NCBI RefSeq assembly: GCF_902806685.2
Contig: NC_048546.1
Coordinates: 15,175,891-15,239,890, forward strand
Length of the DNA stretch: 64,000 bases
DNA from: Maniola hyperantus
Taxonomy: Eukaryota; Arthropoda; Insecta; Lepidoptera; Nymphalidae
Reading direction: 5' to 3'
Part shown: piece by piece, positions 52,701-62,957 of the stretch
How the letters are laid out: each line of letters opens with the position of its first letter
How positions within the stretch are numbered: the stretch's first letter is position 1
Made by a program: the position numbers and the translations under genes
The notes under the pieces: model-generated
Told to the model about the DNA's origin: nothing
Databases searched by the model: none
What the model saw: the letters and a program-made list of their open reading frames with translations, nothing else

Positions 52701-54996
52701 TTGCGCGGCCTGAATCCAGCGGCTCCCTACGACATGTCCGATGTCATACCCTGTAATGGGGAAGATTTATATTGCGAAATCACCAATTGCAAGCACTTCG
52801 CTAGTCATCGAGTGTGTACGTGTGTAGTGTGGGCGCTCACCGGTCGGCGCGCCATGCGCTCGAACCGCTCGGCGCGCAGCGAGTCGAGCGACAGGTTGAG
52901 CGCGGAGAGGCCGGCGCGCTGCAGCGCGGGCAGGCGCCGCGTCAGCGCCAGCCCGTTGCTCGTCATCGCCACCGTGTGCACTCCGCGCAGCTCGCTCAGG
53001 CCCTCTGTGCGCAGAACGTACACGTCGTGAGTGTGGGGAGAGTGTTACGCACGCACGCATGGTGGGCTCGCCGCCCGTGAGGCGCAGCTTGCGCACGCCG
53101 AGCGCGCGCTCAGCCGCTGCCCGGCTGTGACGTGAGTGTGGTGGTGTGGGCCACGTGTGGGGAGAGTGTTACGCACGCACGACGTCGAGCAGGTCGGCGC
53201 GCAAGGTGGGCTCGCCGCCCGTGAGGCGCAGCTTGCGCACGCCGAGCGCGGCGAACACGCGCGCCAGCCGCAGCAGCTCGTCGCGCGACAGCAGCGCCGA
53301 GCGCGCGCTCAGCGGCACGCCCTCGGCCGGCATGCAGTACTGACCTGCACACGACACCGGTCTCACTCACACACACGTATGGGTGCCGCACCACCTAATT
53401 ACATGCTTCATTTCTTTTCTCAAATTAACAAAAAACCACACTGAGTCACTCCTGTGATGTCTGTCCTATTTTGAAATTTTTACTATTTGTTGTTATAGCA
53501 GCAATAGAAAAACAAATTCTGTGAAAATTTTAACTGTATTGCGGTTCACAAGATACATCCCGCTGACAGACAGATGGATGGACGGACGGACGGACGGACG
53601 TACGGACAGAAGGCGGACGCTTAGTAATAGGGTCCAATTGACACCCTTTGAGTACGGAACCCTGAAAATAATGAGAATGGAATTTATAAGCTAAATGAAA
53701 CATGAAACGGAAATGATTAAACTTCCTCTCAGACTTAGACAGGTTAATTATTGGGTTTCACCATCCTTTGCCTTGCATCATTAACAATAATTGCCACAAT
53801 TAAATTTTCTCTCAGACTTAGACAGGTTAATTATTGGGTTTCACCATCCTCTGCCTTGTATCATTAACAATAATTGCCACAATTAAACTTCCTCTCAGAC
53901 ATTATTGGGTTTCACCATCCTCTGCCTTGCATCATTAACAATAATTGCCACAATTAAATGGTGTCAGTGATTAGAAGAATAGGTAATAGAAAGTGGCATT
54001 TATTTTTAAATGGAAAATAGCAGAAATACAATTGTTAAATACTTAGGGGCAAACAATAGACAATTTAGTGGGCATAAACTTATGAAAATATTGGTACGAG
54101 AGTCAGAGATTTCTGGGCGTGCTGACAATTACAAAAACTTAAATTTTTTCTGGAAGCCAATATTTTATGTGATTTTCAAATTAGGAAATGAATGGCATTA
54201 TTTTAGCTTATTTTATTTCGCAACACCACACTATTGACTAAGCACACGACAGAACGTCACGCCCGGACTATCATGATATCTGAGACTGGCAGAAGCTATT
54301 TGCTACTTACATCTTAAATTACATCGCTCAGTAAGAGAAATGCGAAGATAGTCATGTTTGCGACCGTGCAGGTCCACGAGAGGATCCAGGGGGCTCTCCA
54401 GCGCAGCGGCCGGCGCCTGCACCTGCGGAGCACCGGCACATGACTCCAGACCGAGGAGCAACGCTCATCATATGTACCCTTATGTAGGTATGTACTTTAA
54501 CTCTCACCATTATTATACAAGTACCATCATAACTTCATCACGTCTGTGGACATCTGTCGACCTTGAGTCAAATTTAACAAATAAGTCAGTAAAATGATGT
54601 TTGATACATGATTATTAACTTATTAAGAACTAGCTGATGCCCGCGACTTCGTCCGCGTGGATTAAGGTTTTTAAAAATCCCGTGGGATCGCTTTGATTTT
54701 TCGGGATAAAAAGTAGCCTATGTCCTTCCCCAGGATGCAATCTATCGCTGTACCAAATTTCGCCAAAATTGGTTGAACAGATGGGCCGTGAAAGGCTAGC
54801 AGACAGACAGACAGACAGACAGAGACACACTTTCGCATTTATAATATTAGTATGGATTAGAAATGAAAACGATAATTATACTTACATTATTACTGTGTGC
54901 CTGGCGCTCCGAGGCCGCCAGTACGCTCCACGCGCCTCCGCTTCGCCGAGACGTCGCTCCGCGTAGCAAGTGGCGCAGACTGCTGCAGCACGACAT
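49709..54996 (-). CDS. MOCS1: MOCS1, fused MoaA-MoaC (cyclic pyranopterin monophosphate synthesis)
   Basis: It makes cyclic pyranopterin monophosphate from GTP, the first step of molybdenum cofactor synthesis, in mitochondria. Ten exons, minus strand: 54996-54886, 54416-54311 (or from 54422), 53344-53177, 53004-52841, 52286-52202, 52112-52049, 51976-51838, 51536-51426, 51080-50960, 50313-49709. The sum is 1674 bp, 557 residues, and all phases agree. Order: Arg/Ser-rich presequence (MSCCSSLRHLLRGATSRRSG); radical-SAM cluster CNLRCQYC (split by an intron) and LTGGEP; C-terminal cluster FCGSCNRLRLTADGNLK then VCLFG; MoaC part with LCHP, GVEMEALTG and YDMCKAVDKAMVVEG. The two halves join in frame at HA|APQRVF. 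This matches the animal fusion isoform, not a separate MOCS1A ending in Gly-Gly. Exons are strongly GC-rich. The donors at 50959 (GTCAGT) and 53176 (GTGCGT) are non-optimal. Confidence 0.95.
53040..53116 (-). repeat. partial copy of the MOCS1 GGEP exon edge
   Basis: About 60 bp repeat the 3' part of exon 53344-53177 (GGGCTCGCCGCCCGTGAGGC on plus). They sit in the downstream intron with the same flanks (GGGGAGAGTGTTACGCACGC). The copy lacks the last 24 or so exon bases before the donor, so using it would remove part of the exon end. It is probably non-functional. Confidence 0.85.
53578..53960. repeat. GGAC run and a triplicated 85-bp segment in a MOCS1 intron
   Basis: A GGAC run (53578-53598) sits in a dispersed repeat that ends AGTACGGAACCCTGAAA. 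It is followed by three copies (about 53715-53960) of a segment with TTATTGGGTTTCACCATCCT. The third copy lacks about 22 bp. Confidence 0.85.
54632..54856 (-). mobile_element. short retroelement tail in MOCS1 intron 1
   Basis: Minus-strand copy of the family at 22010 and 24590: GATGCCCGCGACTTCGTCCG at the left, an ACAGACAGAC run and TTATAATATTAGTATGGAT at the right. It ends 30 bp from the first MOCS1 exon. Confidence 0.7.
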
Positions 54997-55027
54997 CCTG
55001 TAAGCTCACGCCGCGACTAAATATTGA

Positions 55028-55174
55028 CCCTCTGACAAATAAACCTGGAATAGCGGTGGAATAGTTATACTCTGTTTTGTCTTTCTCTGTCATCAGTAAT
55101 TTGACATTTGAAGGAAAAAGACAAAACAGAGTATAACTATTCCACCGCTATTCCAGGTTTATTTGTTAGAGGGT
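55028..55174. mobile_element. hairpin MITE immediately upstream of MOCS1
   Basis: The arms CCCTCTGACAAATAAACCTG ... and its reverse complement ending GGTTTATTTGTTAGAGGG pair over about 57 bp with one mismatch and a roughly 33-bp loop. It lies 32 bp upstream of the MOCS1 start codon, so it is within the 5' UTR or core promoter. Confidence 0.88.
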
Positions 55175-55562
55175 GAGAGTTTAGTGTCTCCTAAGATCTA
55201 CCCAAAGATTACATTTTATTGCTTATTTCACCTTTAAATTTGAACAAATTGATACGTACACAGTACACAGTACACTGAACACGTAGCAACTATAATACCT
55301 ACTTTACTTTGCAATTATTATTTAACTTGTGTGCACAGTAGGTAGTTTACTTTACGAATGTGTTTCCACTATTAAATAGGTACCTCGTATATTTCCAATT
55401 TAGCACAGTAATACGTGGCAATCAGTAATTATTAGTATCACAGTATGCTTAGCTATTAGTAAGGTTCTTGTTAAATAAGTTAATAACTTTTATGTATAAA
55501 ACAAGCCACATCCAAATAAAATAAGATATAACTTAAAAGATTTATATGTAATGAACTTCTTG

Positions 55563-55782
55563 TTGACTAGTTGATTGCGATCGTGATATTGTCATTGTAG
55601 CTGTCATTCTCGCGCAGATTCACATTTCATACCAACCCTACCCCTACCTACTATAATCAAAAGAATCAAAGAATTTCTAAGTACCTACTTACAGTCATAG
55701 TCAACGTCTTGTAAGTTGGTGTCACAGAATCTGCGCGAGAATGACAGCTACAATAGCAAATTCACGATCGCAATCAACTCTG
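55563..55782. mobile_element. inverted repeat, second hairpin element
   Basis: GATTGCGATCGTGA ... ATTCTCGCGCAGATTC (left) and GAATCTGCGCGAGAAT ... TCACGATCGCAATC (right) pair over about 58 bp, with about 100 bp between the arms. It may extend outward to 55960. The frame at 55716-55967 lies across it and is not a gene. Confidence 0.75.
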
Positions 55783-56343
55783 ATTGGATAACGCTCGCTC
55801 ACTATTGGCTACAATGCATTGTTGCAACAAGAATCGCACATATTCAGCCAATCAGAACAATTGAGATTGTAACAATGATTGATGCAGCTTTTAGACAATC
55901 GCTGAATCGCCCTATGATCACTAGTCACAACCACAGAGCACTATTACTGTCACAACCATCGACATAGGAGGTAATCGAGGTAAATTGAGGTAATAACATT
56001 CTTTGGTCACAAGTCACAACTCACAAGTGCTCACAAGTCACAGAACAATACAGTGCAACCATGTGCAACAAGGCTATCTTGGCGCGTGGCAAAAGTCGAA
56101 CTAGCGTTGCCGTCCAGGCCGTCGATATGCGTCAGGTTTTTTCATCCGGTCCGGTTCAGGTCATCTGAAGGCACTCGATACACGTCCGATTCTTCCGTCA
56201 GGTTTTTAGTCGTTCCCGAGCTATTATTGTCGTGCCGCCTCTTTATTTATGCCTAACTAGCCTCGACTTGCAATGCCTCGGTTATGGGTTGAAATGAGAC
56301 TTGAGAGACGTCACGAAGTTATTTGTGAATGTTTGATTATGCA

Positions 56344-57196
56344 CGTGCTAGATTAGCCTCAGAAGTATAGAGACAATAGAGTCAGGAATCAACCTACTGA
56401 GAGTCTAGACCTTAGTTCGTTATCAATAAGCTAGGGCGTGGTTGTAGGTAGGAGACAAAATAAAAGATTGTATAAGGAAATAAACTGTTTTATTCAGGGA
56501 AAAACTCCCTCCAAATCAAAGTTTATCTTTACCATTACTTATTGCTTTATCATTAAATAATTTATTATTTCCTTTAAGAAAAATCTACCGCCAGTTCGTA
56601 AAAAGCATATTATCTACCGAGAGAAAGAACTGGCAAGAAAAAACTCGGTGGTGTCTATTTTGAAATACCAATTACACATTTGAACAATACATAAATCAAC
56701 ATACATAGTACAACGAAAGAAATATAAAATCAACAATATTCGTACCTGTAGGTATGTCACAGCTTCTTCTTAAAAATAGGAAAATTAATCATCTCTACCG
56801 TCAAAGCAGAGCCATTTATAGGCTGGGATTAACTCCCACCCTCTGTATAAAAATATAGTGATACCATGTAAAGATTAAATTCAATAGAGTCAATAGAGTT
56901 TAAACTCTACTAAATTTATATACTTCAATTTCTACATTATACTCTATTTAAATCTACAATTACTTTATTTCTAAAATATAATAAAATCATAATTAAGTTT
57001 CATGAGTTTCGCCATGTAAGTACCATAGATTTGCCATTTATAATCTGTTAATTGTTCTGTCACGTCTGTAGTATTTTTTCTATCATTTTGACGTGCCTCT
57101 GTTTACAAATAAAATGTCTATGGTTTAGAATTAATTCTTAAGCAAAATCTAAAGAGTTTAGTAGCAATTTCAAGAAATAAATAGCAACTCTAACCA
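56344..57196. mobile_element. dispersed element C, uninterrupted copy
   Basis: It matches 19849-21226 after removal of the insertion there, from TAGATTAGCCTCAGAA to CTAACCATTTATCTTATA. CACG flanks both ends. No ORF is seen. Confidence 0.75.
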
Positions 57197-57218
57197 TTTA
57201 TCTTATACACGCACTCAC

Positions 57219-57408
57219 CCGTGCTCGACGCGCAGTCTACTCGTCCGCGTCCGTGTGACACCACAATGATGCTCATTTTCCATGGCACGAAAGCAACCGA
57301 AGGAGAAGTTGTCTTCCTCCCCCGTTGCGTCGGATAGAATTCATTGTCTCGCACTTTGTAATACAAATAGAACGGACAGGTCTCGTCCAAACGAACCTGT
57401 GCGAACGC
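57219..57408 (-). CDS. exon-like open frame, unassigned
   Basis: It is bounded on the minus strand by a fair acceptor (TTTACTTGCCACAG) and a strong donor (G|GTGAGTGCG). The frame between is open and codes for about 63 residues including FYLYYKVRDNEFYPTQRGRK. I recognise no family. The base composition is unlike the GC-rich genes nearby, and the sequence abuts transposon C, so it may be repeat-derived. Confidence 0.18.
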
Positions 57409-58556
57409 CTGTGGCAAGTAAATGCACAGTAAATGTATTCTGTGGCCTGTGGCTGGTCTACGGTCTACCAATGAATGCTCCAAAGTGTTGACAAAGACGC
57501 CGAAGAAGTCGTTGTTTTTAACAAAGAATTTGGATGAATTTTATTTCTGGTCGGTGTGTACTACTAAAAGACTACTAAAGTCCATTTGAATGGCGAATGC
57601 ATTTATTGTAAACAAAACATACCTGACACGACATTTCAGTTTTGCTAACAATATTTCACTGTTTCCCGTCACAAATCACTCACAAACGTCTTATTTCCTG
57701 AAGCACAAGTGAATGATAAGAATGAGTTTAGTCGATTGTAAAATCGGAAGTCGTATTTATTAACGGTCGTAGGATCTGTGTATTACGGCAAATGGGAACC
57801 AGTTAAACGATGCGTGACTGCGAATGATCTGACTATTCGAATCATTTACAACTACTAATGTACCTATTCGAATCGAATATTACTTTTATACTAATGCTCA
57901 TAATCGAATGACAACTAACTAATAATGAGTATTTTAATTACTAATCACGTTTCGACTGCATTGTTCGGCACGACCCGGAATCGTAAGAATATATTCATTC
58001 AATCGTTCATTCTCAACTTTTGTGCTAATGTTTCCCATCACTATAGGTATAGTGACAAATGTACCTAATCACGTGCTGATGCCATATTTGTTTACCTTAA
58101 GTTTCACCGCTATTCAAATGGACTGTACGTAGTTTTAAGCGTCTATCTCTGAGTTTTCCGGTCTCTCATTCTTGATGTTTTAATTTAATGATGATACGGG
58201 GCCTCAGAGTATCTTCTATGATGTAAAATCACTTGGTTTGTCAAATTCAGTACCTAATACCTACCTATATATCTCAAATTGTCATTTAAATGTCAATCAA
58301 TTAGGTACCTATATAAGTGGCAAAGGAAAACAAATAAACAATTATTGAAAACTCAGTGTGAAAACTTTAAAATTATTAGTATCCTATTAATTAGTTAATA
58401 AGTGGATAAATTATCTTTGCTAGTAATCTGTGATTAGGAACGAAGTTGTAAAGTTTGGTATAATAACAAAGATTGTAAAGTACCTAACTACCTACGGCTA
58501 CTATATTTTCGAAAGTTGTAACTAAAAGTACCTAAACTGATAGCGAATGAAGACAA
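57409..58556. promoter_or_regulatory. upstream region of NRDE2, no distinct motif
   Basis: AT-rich intergenic sequence between element C and the NRDE2 start. It should contain the NRDE2 promoter and 5' UTR. I see no convincing TATA, Inr or DPE arrangement, no repeat and no ORF with a recognisable product. Confidence 0.35.
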
Positions 58557-61500
58557 ATGGCCCTGTTTCCAGCGTATTCCTCGTCTAGACAAGATATCGA
58601 ACATGTCGCGGAAGAGTTGTGTAAGTGTGCTTCTATCACGAGTGGCGAGTGGCGAGTGGCGAGTGGCAAGTGGCGAGCCGGGGTGCTCGCAGCCCGTGGC
58701 CGCTGACCGGGCGCTGTGTGTTGCAGCGAGCGAGCAGTCGGACGCGTCGCCGGCGCGCGGCGCGGAGGCGCAGCTGCTGGCCAGCGACGACGACGACGCC
58801 GAGCCGGCGCGCAAGCTGCGGCGCGCCGCGTCGCCCGCCGACTTCTACCTGGACCGCCGGCTCGACCGCGGCAACCTGCGCGTCTCCACGCTCTACTACC
58901 CCGGCCGGCCCGAGTGAGTACCAGTACCGAGGTGAGACAGGCCTGCCGATGTGCTCACAGTTCCCAGTAGATAACAAGAGTGAGACAGGCCTGCCGATGT
59001 GCTCACAGTTCCCAGTAGATAACAAGAGTGAGACAGGCCTGCCGATGTGCTCACAGTTCCCAGTAGATAACAAGAGTGAGACAGGCCTGCCGATGTGCTC
59101 ACAGTTCCCAGTAGATAACAAGAGTGAGACAGGCCTGCCGATGTGCTCACAGTTCCCAGTAGATAACAAGAGTGAGACAGGCCTGCCGATGTGGTCACAG
59201 TTCCCAGTAGATAACAAGAGTGAGACAGGCCTGCCGATGTGGTCACAGTTCCCAGTAGATAACAAGAGTGAGACAGGCCTGCCGATGTGCTCACAGTTCC
59301 CAGTAGATAACTAGAGTGAGACAGGCCTGCCGATGTGGTCACAGTTCCCAGTAGATAACAAGAGTGAGACAGGCCTGCCGATGTGGTCACAGTTCCCAGT
59401 AGATAACAAGAGTGAGACAGGCCTGCCGATGTGGTCACAGTTCCCAGTAGATAACAAGAGTGAGACAGGCCTGCCGATGTGGTCACAGTTCCCAGTAGAT
59501 AACAAGAGTGAGACAGGCCTGCCGATGTGGTCACAGTTCCCAGTAGATAACAAGAGTGAGACAGGCCTGCCGATGTGGTCACAGTTCCCAGTAGATAACA
59601 AGAGTGAGACAGGCCTGCCGATGTGGTCACAGTTCCCAGTAGATAACAAGAGTGAGACAGGCCTGCCGATGTGGTCACAGTTCCCAGTAGATAACAAGAG
59701 TGAGACAGGCCTGCCGATGTGGTCACAGTTCCCAGTAGATAACAAGAGTGAGACAGGCCTGCCGATGTGGTCACAGTTCCCAGTAGATAACAAGAGTGAG
59801 ACAGGCCTGCCGATGTGGTCACAGTTCCCAGTAGATAACAAGAGTGAGACAGGCCTGCCGATGTGCTCACAGTTCCCAGTAGATAACAAGAGTGAGACAG
59901 GCCTGCCGATGTGCTCACAGTTCCCAGTAGATAACAAGAGTGAGACAGGCCTGCCGATGTGCTCACAGTTCCCAGTAGATAACAAGAGTGAGACAGGCCT
60001 GCCGATGTGGTCACAGTTCCCAGTAGATAACAAGAGTGAGACAGGCCTGCCGATGTGGTCACAGTTCCCAGTAGATAACAAGAGTGAGACAGGCCTGCCG
60101 ATGTGCTCACAGTTCCCAGTAGATAACTAGAGTGAGACAGGCCTGCCGATGTGGTCACAGTTCCCAGTAGATAACAAGAGTGAGACAGGCCTGCCGATGT
60201 GGTCACAGTTCCCAGTAGATAACAAGAGTGAGACAGGCCTGCCGATGTGGTCACAGTTCCCAGTAGATAACAAGAGTGAGACAGGCCTGCCGATGTGGTC
60301 ACAGTTCCCAGTAGATAACAAGAGTGAGACAGGCCTGCCGATGTGGTCACAGTTCCCAGTAGATAACAAGGGTGAGACAGGCCTGCCGATGTGGTCACAG
60401 TTCCCAGTAGATAACAAGAGTGAGACAGGCCTGCCGATGTGGTCACAGTTCCCAGTAGATAACAAGAGTGAGACAGGCCTGCCGATGTGGTCACAGTTCC
60501 CAGTAGATAACAAGAGTGAGACAGGCCTGCCGATGTGGTCACAGTTCCCAGTAGATAACAAGAGTGAGACAGGCCTGCCGATGTGGTCACAGTTCCCAGT
60601 AGATAACAAGAGTGAGACAGGCCTGCCGATGTGGTCACAGTTCCCAGTAGATAACAAGAGTGAGACAGGCCTGCCGATGTGGTCACAGTTCCCAGTAGAT
60701 AACAAGAGTGAGACAGGCCTGCCGATGTGGTCACAGTTCCCAGTAGATAACAAGAGTGAGACAGGCCTGCCGATGTGGTCACAGTTGCTACACTTGAACC
60801 ACACATTGATCAATTGGTAAATTGGAAATACAGTGAATTTTTTTGAAGCAGTTTAGTATCTTAAGTCAACGGAACGAACCGCGCACACTTGCTAGAGACT
60901 GGGCTGACGCGGCGCCGTGTGCATTGTGCAGGTACTGCTGCGCCGCGGCGCCGCGTGCCGCGCGGCCGGCTCGCGCGCGCTACTACAGCCGCCGCGCGCC
61001 CGACGCGCCCGCCGCGCCCGCGCTGCACGAGCGCGTCGTCGCCTTCCGCCGCCTGCTCGCCGCCGCGCCCGACGACGTCGCGCTCTGGGAGAGCTTCATA
61101 GACTTCCAGGTGCGTCCCGACGTCACCATGCACCCGCACTACAGCCGCCGCGCCCGACGACGTCGCGCTCTGGGAGAGCTTCATAGACTTCCAGGTGCGT
61201 CCCGACGTCACCATGCACCCGCACTACAGCCGCCGCGCCCGACGACGTCGCGCTCTGGGAGAGCTTCATAGACTTCCAGGTGCGTCCCGACGTCACGCCC
61301 GCCGCGAGCCCTCGGCGTGTGTAACTCGCGATCGTGTGCAGGACGCGTGCGGCGGCGCGGACGGCGCGCTGGCGGCGGCCGAGGAGGGCGCGGCGCGGCT
61401 GCCGCGCGCCCACCGCCTGCGTGCGCGCCTGCTGGCCGCGCTGCGCCGCGCGCTGCCGCCGCACGCCGCGCTCGAGCGTCTGCGCGACATGCTGGCCGCG

Positions 61501-62233
61501 GAGCGCGCGGCGCCGGCGCGCGTGGAGCTGTGGGAGGCGCTGCTGCGCGCGCTGGCGGCGGCGCCGGGCGGCGACGCGGCGCAGCTGGACGCGGCCGCGG
61601 CCGCCGCGCTGGCCGACACGCGCGCGCTGCCCGCCGCCTATCCGCGCCTGCTGCTGGCGCGCGGCGAGCTGCTGCGCGCCGCCGGGCTCGCCGAGCGCCT
61701 GGCTCTGCTCGTCGAGCTCGTCGTGGCCATGAACTTCGCGCCGGACGCCGCCGCGCCCTTCCCGCCGCCCGCGCTGCGCGCCGAGCTCGAGCGCGCCGAG
61801 CGCCGCGTGCGCGAGCCGGAGGACGCGGCGCTGCGCAGCGGGCTGCCGCTGGGCGCCGTGTGGGTGCGCGTGGAGCGTCTGCGCGGCGCCGCGCACTGGC
61901 GCGCACCGCCCGCCGCCGCCGCCGAGGCGGACCCGCAGCGCGCGCCGCTGCCGCACGACGTGGCCGACCTGCTGCTGCCGGCGAGCGCGCCCGCGGAGCT
62001 GCTGCGGCTGGCGGCGACGCTGCTGCTGCTGGCGGGCGTGCCGGCGCTGCCGGGCGCGGGCTGGATGGCGCGCTGGGCGGGCGGCGCGGCGCACGGCGCG
62101 GAGGCGCTGCTGCCGCTGCTGGGCGAGGCGGGCGCGCTGCCGGCGGCGCACCGCGCGCACGTGGCGCCGGCGGACGCGCGCCGCGTGCTGCTGCTGCTGC
62201 AGGACCCGCCGCACTACTTCACCGACGACGCAG
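58557..62233 (+). CDS. NRDE2: NRDE2 nuclear RNA surveillance/nuclear RNAi factor, 5' part
   Basis: NRDE-2 proteins act in the nucleus. In nematodes they serve nuclear RNAi; in mammals they bind the exosome helicase MTR4 and restrain RNA decay. Four exons are visible: 58557-58620, 58727-58913, 60932-61109 and 61342-62233 (440 residues and one base). The last ends at GCAG|GTGAGT, so the gene runs beyond the window; the usual length is about 1,100. MALFPAY at the start agrees with human MALFPAF as I recall it. Then come DFYLDRRLDRGNLRVSTLYY, the HAT-repeat motif DDVALWESFIDFQ, and later pieces that follow the family order (GAVWVRVERLRGAAHWR; LLLLAGVPALPG). Exon 4 is about 80 percent GC by eye. 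Intron 2 is filled by a 48-bp array, and the exon 3 donor end is present three times. Confidence 0.9.
58634..58678. repeat. 9-bp GAGTGGCGA run in NRDE2 intron 1
   Basis: Four or five copies just after the first donor (GTAAGTGTG), filling about half of the 106-bp intron. Confidence 0.9.
58932..60787. repeat. 48-bp minisatellite in NRDE2 intron 2, about 39 copies
   Basis: Units contain GTGAGACAGGCCTGCCGATG and TCCCAGTAGATAACAAGA. It starts 19 bp after the exon 2 donor. Variant sites: GTGCTCAC versus GTGGTCAC, and AACAAGAG versus AACTAGAG (copies near 59311 and 60127). The 16-codon period keeps frames open on both strands; they are not genes. Confidence 0.97.
61060..61279 (+). repeat. 85-bp triplication of the NRDE2 exon 3 donor end
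   Basis: The natural exon end is at 61109. Two further 85-bp units (61110-61194 and 61195-61279) repeat DDVALWESFIDFQ-coding sequence with the same CAG|GTGCGTCCC donor. Three equal donors therefore exist. Since 85 is not a multiple of 3, use of the second donor would shift the frame. Confidence 0.92.
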
Positions 62234-62417
62234 GTGAGTGTGCTGTCGTTACAGCGTCTCAGGTTGTAGAGCCATTCCTTGCTCTATATGGCATACAACT
62301 ACTCGTAAAGCTTTCATTTCCGTCGAGAACTCAGAAAGAGACTCAAGAAATTAGTGACGTCACTCTAAATCCAATATGGCGGACATCTAAAAATGGCAAA
62401 ATTCTGAAGAGCTGAAA

Positions 62418-62957
62418 TTTTGTATACACGTTTAGTTCGGATGCCGACGCATGGTTAGCTGTGTGACGTCATTTTGTATACACGTTTAGTTCGGATGCCG
62501 ACGCATGGTTAGCTGTGTGACGTCATTTTGTATACACGTTTAGTTCGGATGCCGACGCATGGTTAGCTGTGTGACGTCATTTTGTATACACGTTTAGTTC
62601 GGATGCCGACGCATGGTTAGCTGTGTGACGTCATTTTGTATACACGTTTAGTTCGGATGCCGACGCATGGTTAGCTGTGTGACGTCATTTTGTATACACG
62701 TTTAGTTCGGATGCCGACGCATGGTTAGCTGTGTGACGTCATTTTGTATACACGTTTAGTTCGGATGCCGACGTATGGTTAGCCGTGTGACGTCATTTTG
62801 TATACACGTTTAGTTCGGATGCCGACGCATGGTTAGCTGTGTGACGTCATTTTGTATACACGTTTAGTTCGGATGCCGACGCATGGTTAGCTGTGTGACG
62901 TCATTTTGTATACACGTTTAGTTCGGATGCCGACGCATGGTTAGCTGTGTGACGTCA
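62418..62957. repeat. 54-bp minisatellite with CRE-like sites, 10 copies
   Basis: Ten units of 54 bp in the NRDE2 intron after exon 4. Each contains TGTGTGACGTCATTTTGTAT, that is, a perfect TGACGTCA palindrome (ATF/CREB-type site). A related site GTGACGTCAC lies at about 62355. Copy 7 differs at two positions (GACGTATGG, AGCCGTG). Confidence 0.93.

Noticed and set aside
54010..54237. 75-codon plus ORF in a MOCS1 intron
   Set aside because: AT-rich chance frame with no recognisable domain and no splice context.
58603..58620. ATG at 58603 (MSRKSC) as NRDE2 start
   Set aside because: That frame does not join exon 2 in phase. The ATG at 58557 gives MALFPAY and phase 1, which fits both the family and the exon 2 frame.
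58896..60820. 636-codon minus frame and plus frames over the 48-bp array
   Set aside because: Open because the period is 16 codons. The region is intron 2 of NRDE2, between well-supported exons with matching phase.
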